64,000 nucleotides of DNA, taken from positions 22,397 through 86,396 of the forward strand of contig JAERTE010000123.1 in the NCBI GenBank assembly GCA_016845145.1, given 5' to 3'. Position 1 is the stretch's first letter; each line of letters opens with the position of its first letter. Shown here piece after piece: positions 7,430 to 15,659 of this stretch. The stretch is from Rhodospirillaceae bacterium (GTDB lineage: Bacteria > Pseudomonadota > Alphaproteobacteria > Rhodospirillales > Casp-alpha2). The position numbers and the translations under genes are program-made. Below the pieces are notes generated by a model that did not search any database, was not told where the DNA came from, and saw only the letters and a list, made by a program, of their open reading frames with translations.

Positions 7430-7978
7430 TCAATTTCCGGACGCCGTGGCCGGTTGCTTTTGGACAACGCGTTCGAGCAGTTCATGCAAGTGTTCATCAG
7501 GGAATCCGTGCGATTCCATCTCCTCGATCAGTTTGACCGCATAGTCACGATTGCTACCCGCCTTGCCGACGGCACGGTTGATCAAATGCGCCGAATCGGC
7601 ACCGCTGAGGGGGCCTGCAAACTGCGGGTGATCGGTATCGGCAACGTAGGAGTGGGCAATGACACGCGAGCTGTCATCCAGCGATACTGGCAATTGCACC
7701 GGCGTATAGGCGTAGCCGATAAGCTCGCGTTCGTCCAAGTAGTCGACGACGCCTTGCCAGGCTGAAGCTGCAACACGAAATGCGACACCTCGGCACTGCC
7801 CGCCGCGATCAAGGCCCAGTACGAGACCCGGCTGTTCGGGGGTGCCACGGTGATGGCGCGAATAGATGCAAAACGCGCGATGGTAGCCCTCCAACGTTGC
7901 CGGGTGGCGCTCGACATAAGGAAACCCCGGATTCCACATCAATGATCCGTAACCGAAAACCCATTCCGGCGCTGTCAT
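7430..7978 (-). CDS. chaC: ChaC-like gamma-glutamylcyclotransferase
   Basis: This family cleaves glutathione to 5-oxoproline and Cys-Gly. The N-terminus WVFGYGSLMWNPGF carries the hallmark YGSL substrate-binding motif. IYSRHHRGTPEQPGLVLGLD and the acidic YLDERE segment, holding the likely catalytic Glu, follow in the usual order. At 182 residues it is of normal length. Its ATG overlaps the stop of the upstream nuclease-fold gene by 4 bases. That gene in turn overlaps a glutathione-dependent isomerase-type gene, which supports a glutathione-related unit. Confidence 0.88.
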   Translation of the reverse strand: MTAPEWVFGYGSLMWNPGFPYVERHPATLEGYHRAFCIYSRHHRGTPEQPGLVLGLDRGGQCRGVAFRVAASAWQGVVDYLDERELIGYAYTPVQLPVSLDDSSRVIAHSYVADTDHPQFAGPLSGADSAHLINRAVGKAGSNRDYAVKLIEEMESHGFPDEHLHELLERVVQKQPATASGN

Positions 7979-8442
7979 TGTTTAGCGCGCCATTGCCACG
8001 GAAGATCGAATGTGCCGCGCCAGATACCGCGTTTGGCGGCTGCGGCCTTTTTCTGGGTTGGTAGGTATCCTGCGGGATCATCCGGCGTCGCCACGGCCCA
8101 GCCGGTATGCACCATATTGCGGCCCACATCGAAACCTTCCGCCTTGCATGTTGCGACCCATGCGCCATCTTCGGCAACGCCACGTTTACGGCAACTGATG
8201 CTCACCGGCGCAATGAGATCGAGAAGGCCGGTGCGCGATATGTTACCGCAATCGATGGTCTTGTTGGGCCATTGGCAGGGCTGGCCCAGCTCCGGCGCAT
8301 CCAGTCCGAAGAGATGCATACGTTGGCCGTCGACGATCAATGTATCGCCCGAGAGCACGTGCGCTTTGCCGCTTACAGTATTGTCAGCGCTGAGGGCGAG
8401 GCTCGGTATCAAAGCAACGAACAAAAACAAGACACGAATCAT
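7975..8442 (-). CDS. Secreted staphylococcal-nuclease-fold protein with altered active site
   Basis: A signal peptide (residues 1-19, ending LALSAD) precedes an SNase/OB-fold domain with HLFGLDAPE, the usual RLxGIDAPE motif, and C-terminal GWAVA and KRGIW segments. The family needs two catalytic Arg and one Glu. Here the Glu of DAPE is present, but the first Arg is His (MHLFG) and the second position reads EDGAWVA instead of the usual D-x-YGR. Nuclease activity is therefore doubtful. It overlaps both neighbours by 4 bases (8439 and 7978), so it belongs to one operon with them. Confidence 0.82.
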   Translation of the reverse strand: MIRVLFLFVALIPSLALSADNTVSGKAHVLSGDTLIVDGQRMHLFGLDAPELGQPCQWPNKTIDCGNISRTGLLDLIAPVSISCRKRGVAEDGAWVATCKAEGFDVGRNMVHTGWAVATPDDPAGYLPTQKKAAAAKRGIWRGTFDLPWQWRAKQ

Positions 8443-9038
8443 GCCGCGGCCAATGCTCGATCAACGAATTCCAGCCGGTCCTGGCCCCAAAACAACTGTT
8501 CGCCGATAACGTAGGCGGGCGCGCCGAACACGCCGGCGGCCAACGCCTCTTCGGAGTTTTTATCCCATTGATCTTTCACGGCGTCGTCTCCGGCAGCTTT
8601 CAACAAAGCCTCGCCATCAAAGCCGCGCTCACCGGCAATGGCGATCATTGTATCGGGGTCCGCAATGTTGCGTTCCTCGGCCCAAACAGCGCTCAGGAAT
8701 CCATTGACCAAAGGCGCGCAATCAAGGCCTTGGTTCTTGGCGGCGATGACCATGCCCGCCGCCGGCCATTCGTTGGCCGGGAAGAAGGCCGGTTCGAAAT
8801 TGATCGCCACGCCTAAGTGGTCGCGCCAGCGCGCCAGTTCCTGCATGCGGTAGGCGCGCCGCGCGGGCGCGCGTTTGCCAAGCGGTAGGCCACCGGTCTC
8901 GGGAAAGACACGGCCCAGGTTCATTGGCTTGATATTGATTTCGGCGCCGTGCTTGGCGGCAATTTCGGTGAGCCGCGAATCGCCCAGATAGGTCCAGGGA
9001 GAAATCAGGCAGACGTAGTAATCGATCTGTTGGGTCAT
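8439..9038 (-). CDS. 2-hydroxychromene-2-carboxylate isomerase / kappa-class GST (DsbA-like fold)
   Basis: A 199-residue thioredoxin/DsbA-like protein: QIDYYVCLISPWTYLG at the N-terminus, INIKPMNLGRVF, RRAYRMQELARW, and the cis-Pro loop GVFGAPAYVIGEQLFWGQDRL. These are typical of HCCA isomerases, glutathione-dependent enzymes of aromatic degradation, and of kappa GSTs. The ATG at 9038 follows GGAG by 8 bases. First gene of a three-gene chain with 4-base overlaps ending in ChaC. The aromatic substrate is not indicated by neighbours, so a general GSH-transferase role is equally likely. Confidence 0.87.
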   Translation of the reverse strand: MTQQIDYYVCLISPWTYLGDSRLTEIAAKHGAEINIKPMNLGRVFPETGGLPLGKRAPARRAYRMQELARWRDHLGVAINFEPAFFPANEWPAAGMVIAAKNQGLDCAPLVNGFLSAVWAEERNIADPDTMIAIAGERGFDGEALLKAAGDDAVKDQWDKNSEEALAAGVFGAPAYVIGEQLFWGQDRLEFVDRALAAA

Positions 9039-9264
9039 TAACAATACTCCGAATTCTCAAGACTATCGGCGCCGGCGAAGTGAAAGGTCAATGGAAATAC
9101 AAAAAAATCTCGAAAAATTGAAAAAGCCGATTGACGTGCAAAAAACCTTTGTTAACAATTCCGTCTTATAACAGACCCTAGCCCATGCCGCATCGAAGCG
9201 ATTTGAATGTGGCGCCAACAGCAAAAATAAGGGGCCTGGTTTCTGGGGGAGCTTGGTTTTTTAT

Positions 9265-9278
9265 CGGTCTTCGGACCG
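9265..9278 (+). other. Short UUCG-tetraloop hairpin before the 78-residue gene
   Basis: CGGTC-TTCG-GACCG forms a 5-bp stem with the very stable UUCG loop, 23 bases upstream of ATG 9302. It could shape translation of the small gene. There is no T-run, so it is not a terminator. Confidence 0.3.
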
Positions 9279-9301
9279 GACATGGGATAAGGGTCACGAC
9301 A

Positions 9302-9538
9302 ATGCTGCATCGACCGCTTGACGGCGAGTTCGTTTACGAAGTCTCCATCTACAATAAGGACGTTCGATCTTTGGTGAAGGAAAACCAGAGCCACAACGTC
9401 TATGATGATCACTGGGCCGATTGCCAATTACATGACGTTGTCGCGCACGATGAGACCGAGGCGCGCCGCATGGTCGGCGAGCGCTATCCGGCCGGCGACG
9501 GGTTTGTGATCGAAACGGTCAAGCAGACCTCAGTCTGA
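9302..9538 (+). CDS. Uncharacterised 78-residue protein
   Basis: ATG 9302 (MLHRPLDGEFVYEVSIYNKDVRS) follows AAGGG by about 9 bases. The frame is open to 9185, but that upstream part reads like non-coding sequence. The protein is soluble and alternates strands and helices (ADCQLHDVVAHDETEARRMV, GDGFVIETVKQT), so it is probably a small alpha/beta domain. No family recognised. It converges on the cytochrome c gene and shares a bidirectional terminator with it. Confidence 0.6.
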   Translation: MLHRPLDGEFVYEVSIYNKDVRSLVKENQSHNVYDDHWADCQLHDVVAHDETEARRMVGERYPAGDGFVIETVKQTSV

Positions 9539-9555
9539 ATTCTGCAAACGCAAGA

Positions 9556-9587
9556 AACGCCGCCCATCCCGAGGGGTGGACGGCGTT
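9556..9587. terminator. Hairpin terminator between convergent genes
   Basis: The 5' arm AACGCCGCCCATCCC pairs with the 3' arm GGGTGGACGGCGTT across a short loop, with one mismatch. Read on the minus strand the stem is followed by TTTCTTG, as expected for termination of the cytochrome c transcript. It may also end the plus-strand small gene. Confidence 0.75.
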
Positions 9588-9602
9588 CGCAAGGGCGTCG
9601 GA

Positions 9603-9980
9603 TTAGCCGCCGTTCTTTTTCAAATACGCGATCACGTTGGCGCGCTGTTTGTCTTTCTTCAAACCGGCGAAAGCCATCTTGGTTTTTTTCATCATCTTCT
9701 TCGGCTTTTTCAAAAATTTGTCGAGCGTCGCTTCATCCCAGGTGATGCCTGATTTCTTCATCGCCTTGGAATACTTGAATCCCTTCACCATTGCGGCCTT
9801 GCGGCCGACTACGCCATGGAGATTAGGACCGACTTTGTTTTTGCCGCCTTGCTTGATCGTGTGGCAGGCCTTGCACTTGGCAAACACCTTTTTGCCCTTG
9901 GCGGCATCACCGGCGAGGGCGGCTTGTGAGAATGCCATGGCTGCGACGAAACCTAGCGCGACAATTCCGAAACGCTTCAT
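9603..9980 (-). CDS. Periplasmic class I cytochrome c (c2/c550-like)
   Basis: A signal peptide (residues 1-23, ending AALA) precedes a small mono-heme cytochrome. The haem motif is C36-K-A-C39-H40, the [11 protein letters not shown] segment is typical of mitochondrial-type cytochrome c, and the distal Met ligand is M102 (KTKMAFAG). Many Lys residues surround the haem crevice, suiting docking to acidic oxidases or reductases. The ATG follows AGGAG by 8 bases. It would carry electrons between the bc1 complex and terminal oxidases or other periplasmic reductases. Confidence 0.93.
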   Translation of the reverse strand: MKRFGIVALGFVAAMAFSQAALAGDAAKGKKVFAKCKACHTIKQGGKNKVGPNLHGVVGRKAAMVKGFKYSKAMKKSGITWDEATLDKFLKKPKKMMKKTKMAFAGLKKDKQRANVIAYLKKNGG

Positions 9981-10165
9981 GTGTTAAACTCCTAAATATT
10001 GTTCGTGGCGTCATTGCCCATAGGTGGAAGCCCCCGCGAAAAAGTTCAGATTTTTTTTCCACCCCGCTGCCCCTAGTATGAAGCGATGAAGTGAACCCGC
10101 GCGGCAGTACGGTTACTTAACCTTGAAATCAACCGCCATTGCCGCGGTGATCGGAGATAAAGAAC

Positions 10166-10552
10166 GTGTATCGTCACGGGATATTTTTTGGCATAGCCAT
10201 GGCGTTAGCTGCAATCGCGGCCAAGCCGGCGCAGGCATTTTGCGTTGGCAATGCCAGCAAAGTGAAAATCCATGCGCAATCTTTAAGCGCTTCCGGGTTC
10301 GAAGGGGATATCGCGCCGAACGGGCATCTGTGTTGCAAGGGAAAGAACTGCGTCAGAAAAAAGAACAAGCGTGCGCGGGTTCTGGTGGTTACCGGTTACG
10401 TGCCGGTGACAAAGAAGAAAGGCCGACCCGGATGGAAAGCGGAATGCCGAGCCAAAGTGAAGATGGATGAATGGGTCGAGGTCAAAGGATCGCTGAAGAC
10501 GATTTCTTGCAAGACCAAAAAACCGATACCCAAGGGTTGGCGTAAAAAGTAG
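10166..10552 (+). CDS. Small secreted basic protein with paired cysteines
   Basis: GTG 10166 follows GGAG by about 10 bases. The N-terminus (MYRHGIFFGIAMALAAIAAKPAQA) is a signal peptide with an AQA cleavage site. The mature protein of about 104 residues is very Lys/Arg-rich and holds five cysteines (FCVGN, HLCCKGKNC, AECRA, ISCKT), suggesting disulfides. No family assigned. The ECF sigma factor gene follows 35 bases later, so this could be a target of, or cotranscribed with, the sigma factor. Confidence 0.68.
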   Translation: MYRHGIFFGIAMALAAIAAKPAQAFCVGNASKVKIHAQSLSASGFEGDIAPNGHLCCKGKNCVRKKNKRARVLVVTGYVPVTKKKGRPGWKAECRAKVKMDEWVEVKGSLKTISCKTKKPIPKGWRKK

Positions 10553-10587
10553 GCAAACCGCACGTAGAAAATGATCGTGGGGAAAGG

Positions 10588-11208
10588 ATGACGCAGCAAC
10601 GTGCGGCAGCCCTCGCCGCCAATTACCGTCAGGATGATCCGGATGCCTGGGATGTCGCTCAGGCGGTTGCCGGCGATGCGCGCGCCTTCGCGGCATTGGT
10701 TGAGCGGCTTGAGGTTCGGGTGTACCGATTCATCTTGCGTCAGGTCTCGGCCGTTACCGAAGCGGAGGACCTGACCCAGGATACATTCCTGGAAGTCTAC
10801 AAGAATCTACATCGTTTCCAAGGGGCTTCGAAATTTTCCACCTGGGTCATGGGGATCGCGCTCAACATTTCGCGGAACTATCGCACCCGCGCGCCGGAAC
10901 GCCGCTATCAGTTCCAATCCGATGAAGTGCTTGAGCGCCAAAGCGCCGCTGGCCCGACGCCACATGCCCAAGCCCAGATCAACGAAGCGGCCGAGGCCGT
11001 ACAGCGAGGGCTTGATGATCTGCCTGACGATCTGCGCGAAGCTCTTGTTTTGGTATCGCTTGAAGGCATGAGCTACGAGCAGGCAGCCGAGGTGTCGGGG
11101 ATTCCCGTTGGCACGGCGAAGAACAGGGTGTTCCGTGCGCGGCGAATGCTGCGTGATATTCTGCGCAGTCAGGGGCGCGATGATTTTCTCCATCCCGAGA
11201 CACCGTAA
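10588..11208 (+). CDS. ECF-type RNA polymerase sigma factor
   Basis: A 206-residue sigma-70 family protein with region 2 (ARAFAALVERLEVRVYRFIL, then EAEDLTQDTFLEVYKNLHRF and STWVMGIALNISRNYRT) and region 4 (LPDDLREALVLVSLEGMSYEQAAEVSGIPVGTAKNRVFRARRML, an HTH). There is no region 3, so it is an ECF factor. It lies 101 bases upstream of a membrane protein that is probably its anti-sigma factor, with an 18-base tandem repeat between them. The signal sensed is unknown. Confidence 0.93.
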   Translation: MTQQRAAALAANYRQDDPDAWDVAQAVAGDARAFAALVERLEVRVYRFILRQVSAVTEAEDLTQDTFLEVYKNLHRFQGASKFSTWVMGIALNISRNYRTRAPERRYQFQSDEVLERQSAAGPTPHAQAQINEAAEAVQRGLDDLPDDLREALVLVSLEGMSYEQAAEVSGIPVGTAKNRVFRARRMLRDILRSQGRDDFLHPETP

Positions 11209-11262
11209 AACTTGAAACTTTTTCACGGCATTCGGTTACCAATGAAAAACAGATCAATCGGC

Positions 11263-11298
11263 GTTGAGGCTAGGCAACATGTTGAGGCCAGGCAACAT
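11263..11298 (+). repeat. Two tandem 18-bp repeats between sigma and anti-sigma genes
   Basis: GTTGAGGCTAGGCAACAT is followed directly by GTTGAGGCCAGGCAACAT, one mismatch apart. Each unit has GTTG/CAAC arms and could form a small hairpin or be read as a paired protein site. The repeat ends 11 bases before the ATG at 11310. Confidence 0.8.
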
Positions 11299-11309
11299 TG
11301 AGGGACATC

Positions 11310-12086
11310 ATGAGTGAACGCGAACGTATCGACGAAATGTTGAGCCGCGGCCTGGATGCCGATCTGGATCGTGATGAAATGCGCGAACTGTATCGTCTCG
11401 CCGGACAGGACCCGCGCGTGCCGCAAGAAATGGGCGATCTGGCTGCGTTGGAAGATGAACTTGCGGCGATTCACCAGATCACGGCTGCGGCAACGCCCGC
11501 ACTTGGCTTGGCGGAGACCGTCCGTGCGACGATTGGCGAGACCGAAGCCGCACCAAAGCCCGGGGTTCTGGTGCGGGTCTGGGAGTGGATTGTCTCGCCC
11601 AAAGGGATTGCCGTGCAGCCACTATCGTTTGTGACCGGTGTTGCCATCGCGGTATTGGGGCTTGGTACCGTGACGCCGGTGCTGACCAAGTCCATCACCG
11701 ATCAGGTTTCCTATGAGCCACCGCGGCTTAGCCTTATCGACCTGCAATTCGATGACGCCAAGCCGCGCGTCGATTGGACCTATCAGTTCATCGTGCCGCC
11801 TGGCCAGGAAGCACGATTGCTGATCGATCACGGCGGTAAAAGCGCGGTGAAGTTCCAATTTGAAGCGGACGAGCCGGTGGATTTGGCATTGATGCACCAT
11901 GCGCCCGGCAATCGCCGAGACACCGTGCAGGGTTTCACGGTGCATGGCATCGGCTATGCATCGCTCCGAAATCCGAAGCCGGGTGATACTGTCACCGTGA
12001 GAAATGGCGGTGGCGTGCCGGTGCTCGTCTATGCATTCAGCCCGCGCTCGGGCAATTCCAGTGTCAGCCAGGGACAGGCGCTCTAA
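11310..12086 (+). CDS. Single-pass membrane protein, putative anti-sigma factor
   Basis: From ATG 11310 (MSERERIDEMLSRGLD, GAGGGA just upstream) the protein has a cytoplasmic helical region of about 95 residues (RDEMRELYRLAGQDP), one membrane span near residues 105-125 (LSFVTGVAIAVLGLG), and a periplasmic beta-rich domain (VDWTYQFIVPPGQEARLL). This layout and the position after an ECF sigma gene suggest an anti-sigma factor. There is no zinc-binding HxxxCxxC motif, so it is not of the ZAS type. It overlaps the convergent SDR gene by 4 bases. Confidence 0.72.
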   Translation: MSERERIDEMLSRGLDADLDRDEMRELYRLAGQDPRVPQEMGDLAALEDELAAIHQITAAATPALGLAETVRATIGETEAAPKPGVLVRVWEWIVSPKGIAVQPLSFVTGVAIAVLGLGTVTPVLTKSITDQVSYEPPRLSLIDLQFDDAKPRVDWTYQFIVPPGQEARLLIDHGGKSAVKFQFEADEPVDLALMHHAPGNRRDTVQGFTVHGIGYASLRNPKPGDTVTVRNGGGVPVLVYAFSPRSGNSSVSQGQAL

Positions 12087-12826
12087 GTCTCGGCGCCGCC
12101 GTTTACCTGGAGTATTTGCCCATTGACGAACGCGCCGCCGTCACCGGCAAGCATACTGACAACGGCCGCGACTTCTTCGGGCGTGCCGACCCGGCCCAGC
12201 GGTACGCGCGCCGCCATATCGTTGATGTGCGCGGCGGTCGCGGGATCATCGCGTTCGCCGGCGATCGGTCCCGGCGAGACGATGTTCGTCGTGATGCCCT
12301 TGGCGCCGAACTCTTTTGCCAGCGACTTGGTCAGGCCCCACGCGCCGTGCTTAGCGACGCTGACCGGCGCACGGCCATTGTAGCCGTGGATGGCGTTCAT
12401 GCCGGCGAAATTGATGATCCGGCCCCAGCCCCGCTCGACCATGCCCGGCAGCGCAGCACGGGCCAGCCGGATAGCGGCGTACATCCCGATTGACAGCACT
12501 CGTTCCCATTCATCTTCATCGATCTCTAGAAATGGGGCGGAGGGTCGGATGGCGGCATTATTGACCAGTACATCGATGCCGCCGAACTTATCCAAAGCCT
12601 CGCTGGCAATTGCCGCACAGCCGGCTTTGTCGCCAACGTCGCCCATGGCGACCAGGCACTCGGCACCTTGCGCCGCAACTGCTGCGGCGGTTTCATCGCA
12701 AGCGCTCCGGTTGCTTGAGCCGTTGACGACGATGTTAAAGCCGTCCCGGGCGAGGGCGACGGCGCAAGCGCGCCCGATGTTGCGGCCCGACCCGGTGATC
12801 AAGGCGGTGCGTTGGTGCTCTGTCAT
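12083..12826 (-). CDS. Short-chain dehydrogenase/reductase-fold protein lacking the catalytic Tyr
   Basis: A 247-residue SDR. The cofactor motif TGSGRNIG is at residues 11-18, NNAAI follows near 90, and the C-terminal GQILQVNGG is typical of FabG-like enzymes. The family catalytic Ser and Tyr (S-x12-Y-x3-K) are replaced: the segment reads IINFAGMNAIHGYNG and then VSVAKHG, leaving only the Lys. It may bind cofactor without classical reduction, or use another mechanism. The ATG follows GGGAG by 6 bases. Monocistronic. Confidence 0.87.
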   Translation of the reverse strand: MTEHQRTALITGSGRNIGRACAVALARDGFNIVVNGSSNRSACDETAAAVAAQGAECLVAMGDVGDKAGCAAIASEALDKFGGIDVLVNNAAIRPSAPFLEIDEDEWERVLSIGMYAAIRLARAALPGMVERGWGRIINFAGMNAIHGYNGRAPVSVAKHGAWGLTKSLAKEFGAKGITTNIVSPGPIAGERDDPATAAHINDMAARVPLGRVGTPEEVAAVVSMLAGDGGAFVNGQILQVNGGAET

Positions 12827-12950
12827 TGTCGTCTCCCATTCCTAAAGCGCCGAAAGAGTGCAGGCGGCAGGCTACAGGGTCAAGAGGGCTTGCGTCTCTG
12901 ATGGGTGTCGCCCACCATGCCACTGAATAATGGGCTGAGGAGGGGATTTG

Positions 12951-13355
12951 GTGTCTGACCGTGAGACTGTCGAGCGCGAGGGGCGCGAACTATTGGCAAC
13001 ATTTATGTCTGCGTTAAACGCCCACGACCCGGCGGCTATGGATGCGTGCCTGCATTTTCCACACATGCGCGTCGGCGATGGACGCGTCGATGTTTACGAG
13101 GCGCCAGGAGAAAATCCACCAGGCCAAGATCCCATGGATATGTTCGAGCGCCTGAAACGTGAGGACGGTTGGCACTCCAGCAGTTGGGACGATATCCGTC
13201 TCGTGCAGTGGGGGCCGTCGAAAACCCATTTCGCCCTCGATTTTACACGCTACCGTGAAGACGGCAGCGTCATCGGTGTGTGGCAAACGCTGTGCATCCT
13301 GACCAAAAAGGATGGAAAATGGGGCATGCAGGCGCGTTCCAGCTATGGCCCGTAA
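12951..13355 (+). CDS. NTF2/SnoaL-like fold protein
   Basis: A 134-residue protein beginning at GTG 12951, 7 bases after AGGAGG (a TTG at 12948 is too close to the site). The helix LLATFMSALNAHDPAAMDACLHFPHMR opening is the classic NTF2-like/SnoaL start. The rest alternates strands (THFALDFTRYREDGSV, WQTLCILTKKDGKW) and ends with the family-like GKWGMQARSSYG. Such proteins bind or isomerise small ligands; no catalytic residues can be assigned. Divergent from the SDR gene, 124 bases away. Confidence 0.8.
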   Translation: MSDRETVEREGRELLATFMSALNAHDPAAMDACLHFPHMRVGDGRVDVYEAPGENPPGQDPMDMFERLKREDGWHSSSWDDIRLVQWGPSKTHFALDFTRYREDGSVIGVWQTLCILTKKDGKWGMQARSSYGP

Positions 13356-13435
13356 ATCGGCTGATATGGACGGCAATGTGGCGGCCACAGGTGAATAGCT
13401 TTATATTGGTTGATAAAAATTAAGGGAACCCGGCA

Positions 13436-14581
13436 ATGCCGCACGCTTTGATCATCGATAGCGACCCGCAAACCAGCCAAACACTGCGCGAGAAGGTGCC
13501 GTCCATCTACGATGGCGCACGATTGACCATTTCCGTGGCGCGGTCCGATGACGAGGCCCTGACATTGATCAACAAAGGCACGGAGTTCGACATCGCGCTG
13601 GTCGCTATCGACAGCCCGGCGATCAGCGGCATGTCGTTGTTTTCGCGTATCGAGGAGCGCTCGTTCCGCGTACCGCGCATTGCAGTCTCCACCAATACGG
13701 ACCTGCGCGGCATCCGCAAAGCTATGAACGAGGGCGCCACCGATTTTCTGGTGAAACCTTTGCTGGTCGACGACTTCAAGGCAACGATAGAGCGCGTGCT
13801 GGCGGATGTTGAGCGACGGCGCCGCAACTGGCGCGAGCGCTCCGAATACTCAGCATTGATGCGCGAAATCGACATTGCCGGCGATATCCAGCAACGCATC
13901 TTACCGCAGGACTTTCCGGGTATCGAAGGATATGCGGTGCACGGTTCGACAACGCCAGCCAAGACCATGGGTGGCGATTTTTACGATGTCTTCATGCTCG
14001 ATGATGAGCGCGTAGGCGTGGTTATGGCGGATGTTTCAGGTAAGGGCATTCCTGCAGCCTTTTATATGGCCGTGTCGCGCACACTGCTGCGCTCGGTCGC
14101 CATGAGTGGCGTGACACCTGAGATGTGCCTGGGTCAAGTGAATGAACTGCTGTGCGAATATCATATCCCAGGCATGTTTGTCTCAGCCCTTTATGGGGTG
14201 CTCAATACCAAGGCGCATACCTTCAGATTCGCCAACGCCGGTCACCATCCGCCATACAAATGCAACACCTCTGGCGAGCTTTCCACTTATGAAGGCGGCG
14301 AGGGCAGCGTACTTGGGATCATCCCGGAAATGACGTTCGGTCAAGAAACGGTGGCACTTGGGCCGGAAGAGTTTATCTACATGTATACGGACGGTGTCAC
14401 GGAAGCCTTCAATGACGACCGCGAGCAGTTCTCCGAGGAACGGTTGGAATCGTGCCTGTCGAAAGGCAAATTCCGTGACGCGAGAAAGATCGTCGAAACA
14501 GTAGAGAAAGCTGTAGCACATCATGTCGGTGACGCCCAACAAAGCGATGACATCACCAGCTTGGTGGTACGGCGCAATTGA
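13436..14581 (+). CDS. Response regulator with PP2C-type (RsbU/SpoIIE) phosphatase output
   Basis: An N-terminal receiver (residues 1-125) has D8/D10, phosphoacceptor D59 and K107 (VKPLL). After a coiled linker (RRRRNWRERSEYSALMREI) comes a SpoIIE-type phosphatase domain with the metal-binding motifs GGDFYD, ADVSGKGIPA, YTDGVTEAF and QSDDITSL. Such proteins dephosphorylate anti-sigma-factor antagonists and so control partner-switching of a sigma factor or other targets. No antagonist or kinase gene is adjacent. The ATG follows AAGGGA. Confidence 0.92.
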   Translation: MPHALIIDSDPQTSQTLREKVPSIYDGARLTISVARSDDEALTLINKGTEFDIALVAIDSPAISGMSLFSRIEERSFRVPRIAVSTNTDLRGIRKAMNEGATDFLVKPLLVDDFKATIERVLADVERRRRNWRERSEYSALMREIDIAGDIQQRILPQDFPGIEGYAVHGSTTPAKTMGGDFYDVFMLDDERVGVVMADVSGKGIPAAFYMAVSRTLLRSVAMSGVTPEMCLGQVNELLCEYHIPGMFVSALYGVLNTKAHTFRFANAGHHPPYKCNTSGELSTYEGGEGSVLGIIPEMTFGQETVALGPEEFIYMYTDGVTEAFNDDREQFSEERLESCLSKGKFRDARKIVETVEKAVAHHVGDAQQSDDITSLVVRRN

Positions 14582-14623
14582 TTCAAGCAATTCGAAACAC
14601 AAAACCAGACTAGGGAGACCAAC

Positions 14624-15652
14624 ATGAAATTCATCAGAACCTCACGCCGGGCAATGCTCGGCGCCATGGCCGCTGTTGTCGCGGCGACATCCTTCACCAC
14701 GGCCACCTTGGCCGCTGACAAGATCACCGTCGGTGCGCTCCGTTTTACATCGCATTCTGCCAGCTTCGTCGCCTTCGAGCGCGGCTACTTCAAGGCCAAC
14801 GGCCTGGACGTAGAGTTCAAATTCTTCCAAGCCGCTCAGCCCATGGCCGTGGCCATTGCGTCGGGCGACGTGGATTTCGGCGTCACAGCTATTTCCGCGG
14901 GACTCATCAATTTGGCGCAGAAGGGCGCCATCAAGGTTGTCGGCGGTGCACTGCAGGAAGAGAAGGGCATCGACGGCCAGGAGATATTGGTTTCCAAGAA
15001 AGCCTATGACGCCGGCGTCACCTCGGCTGCGAAACTGAAGGGCCACTCGTTCGGCATCACTCAGGCCGGGTCATCGTTCCACTACATGGCGTCGAAGGTC
15101 GCCGAGGCGGAGGGCTATGGTTCCAAAGCCGTCAAGTTCGTGCCGTTGCAGAAAGTCGGGGCCATCATCGGTGCGTTGAAATCCGGCCAGATCGATGCTT
15201 GGTCGATCGTGCCGCATTTGGCCAAGGCTTTGGCCAAGGGGCCGACGATCATGAGCATCGGTAAGATCGCCGATTACATCCCTGATTACCAAGTGACGAC
15301 GGTATTTACGTCGGCGAAAAACGCCTCGGGTAAGCGTGATCTGGTGAAACGTTTCCTGAAATCGTTCTCGCAGGGCGCGGACGATTTTAATGCTGCCCTG
15401 GTGGACAAGACCGCCGGCGCCAAGGCTGGCGACGACATGGTTAAGCTGGTGCACAAATACGTCTACACCTCGCGCCCCTACGAAAAAGCGGCACCTTCGA
15501 TCCGCAACGGCTCCATGCGCATCAACAAGAACGCGCGCATGAACCTCACCAACGTCAAGGATCAACTGGCTTGGTTCAAATCCGAAGGCCTAGTGTCCAA
15601 GGACATCTCCATCGATACGCTGGTCGACACGAGCTACGTCGACACATTTTAA
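14624..15652 (+). CDS. ABC transporter substrate-binding protein, NMT1/TauA type
   Basis: A twin-Arg-like but basically Sec signal peptide (MKFIRTSRRAMLGAM... ending TLAAD) leads into a 310-residue periplasmic protein of the NMT1/THI5/SsuA/TauA family: ITVGALRFTSHSASFVAFERGYFKANGLDVEF, then ASGDVDFGVTAIS. These bind sulfonates, taurine, nitrate or thiamine precursors; the ligand cannot be told from sequence. First gene of an importer with ATPase and permease following. The ATG has AGGGAG upstream. A strong stem-loop after the stop probably raises the stability of this part of the mRNA. Confidence 0.9.
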   Translation: MKFIRTSRRAMLGAMAAVVAATSFTTATLAADKITVGALRFTSHSASFVAFERGYFKANGLDVEFKFFQAAQPMAVAIASGDVDFGVTAISAGLINLAQKGAIKVVGGALQEEKGIDGQEILVSKKAYDAGVTSAAKLKGHSFGITQAGSSFHYMASKVAEAEGYGSKAVKFVPLQKVGAIIGALKSGQIDAWSIVPHLAKALAKGPTIMSIGKIADYIPDYQVTTVFTSAKNASGKRDLVKRFLKSFSQGADDFNAALVDKTAGAKAGDDMVKLVHKYVYTSRPYEKAAPSIRNGSMRINKNARMNLTNVKDQLAWFKSEGLVSKDISIDTLVDTSYVDTF

Positions 15653-15659
15653 GCCTGCA

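Noticed and set aside
13410..13423. TTGATAAAAATTAA resembling an FNR box before the RsbU-type gene
   Set aside because: One half-site has a mismatch and it overlaps the ribosome-binding region only 13 bases before the ATG, the wrong place for an activator.
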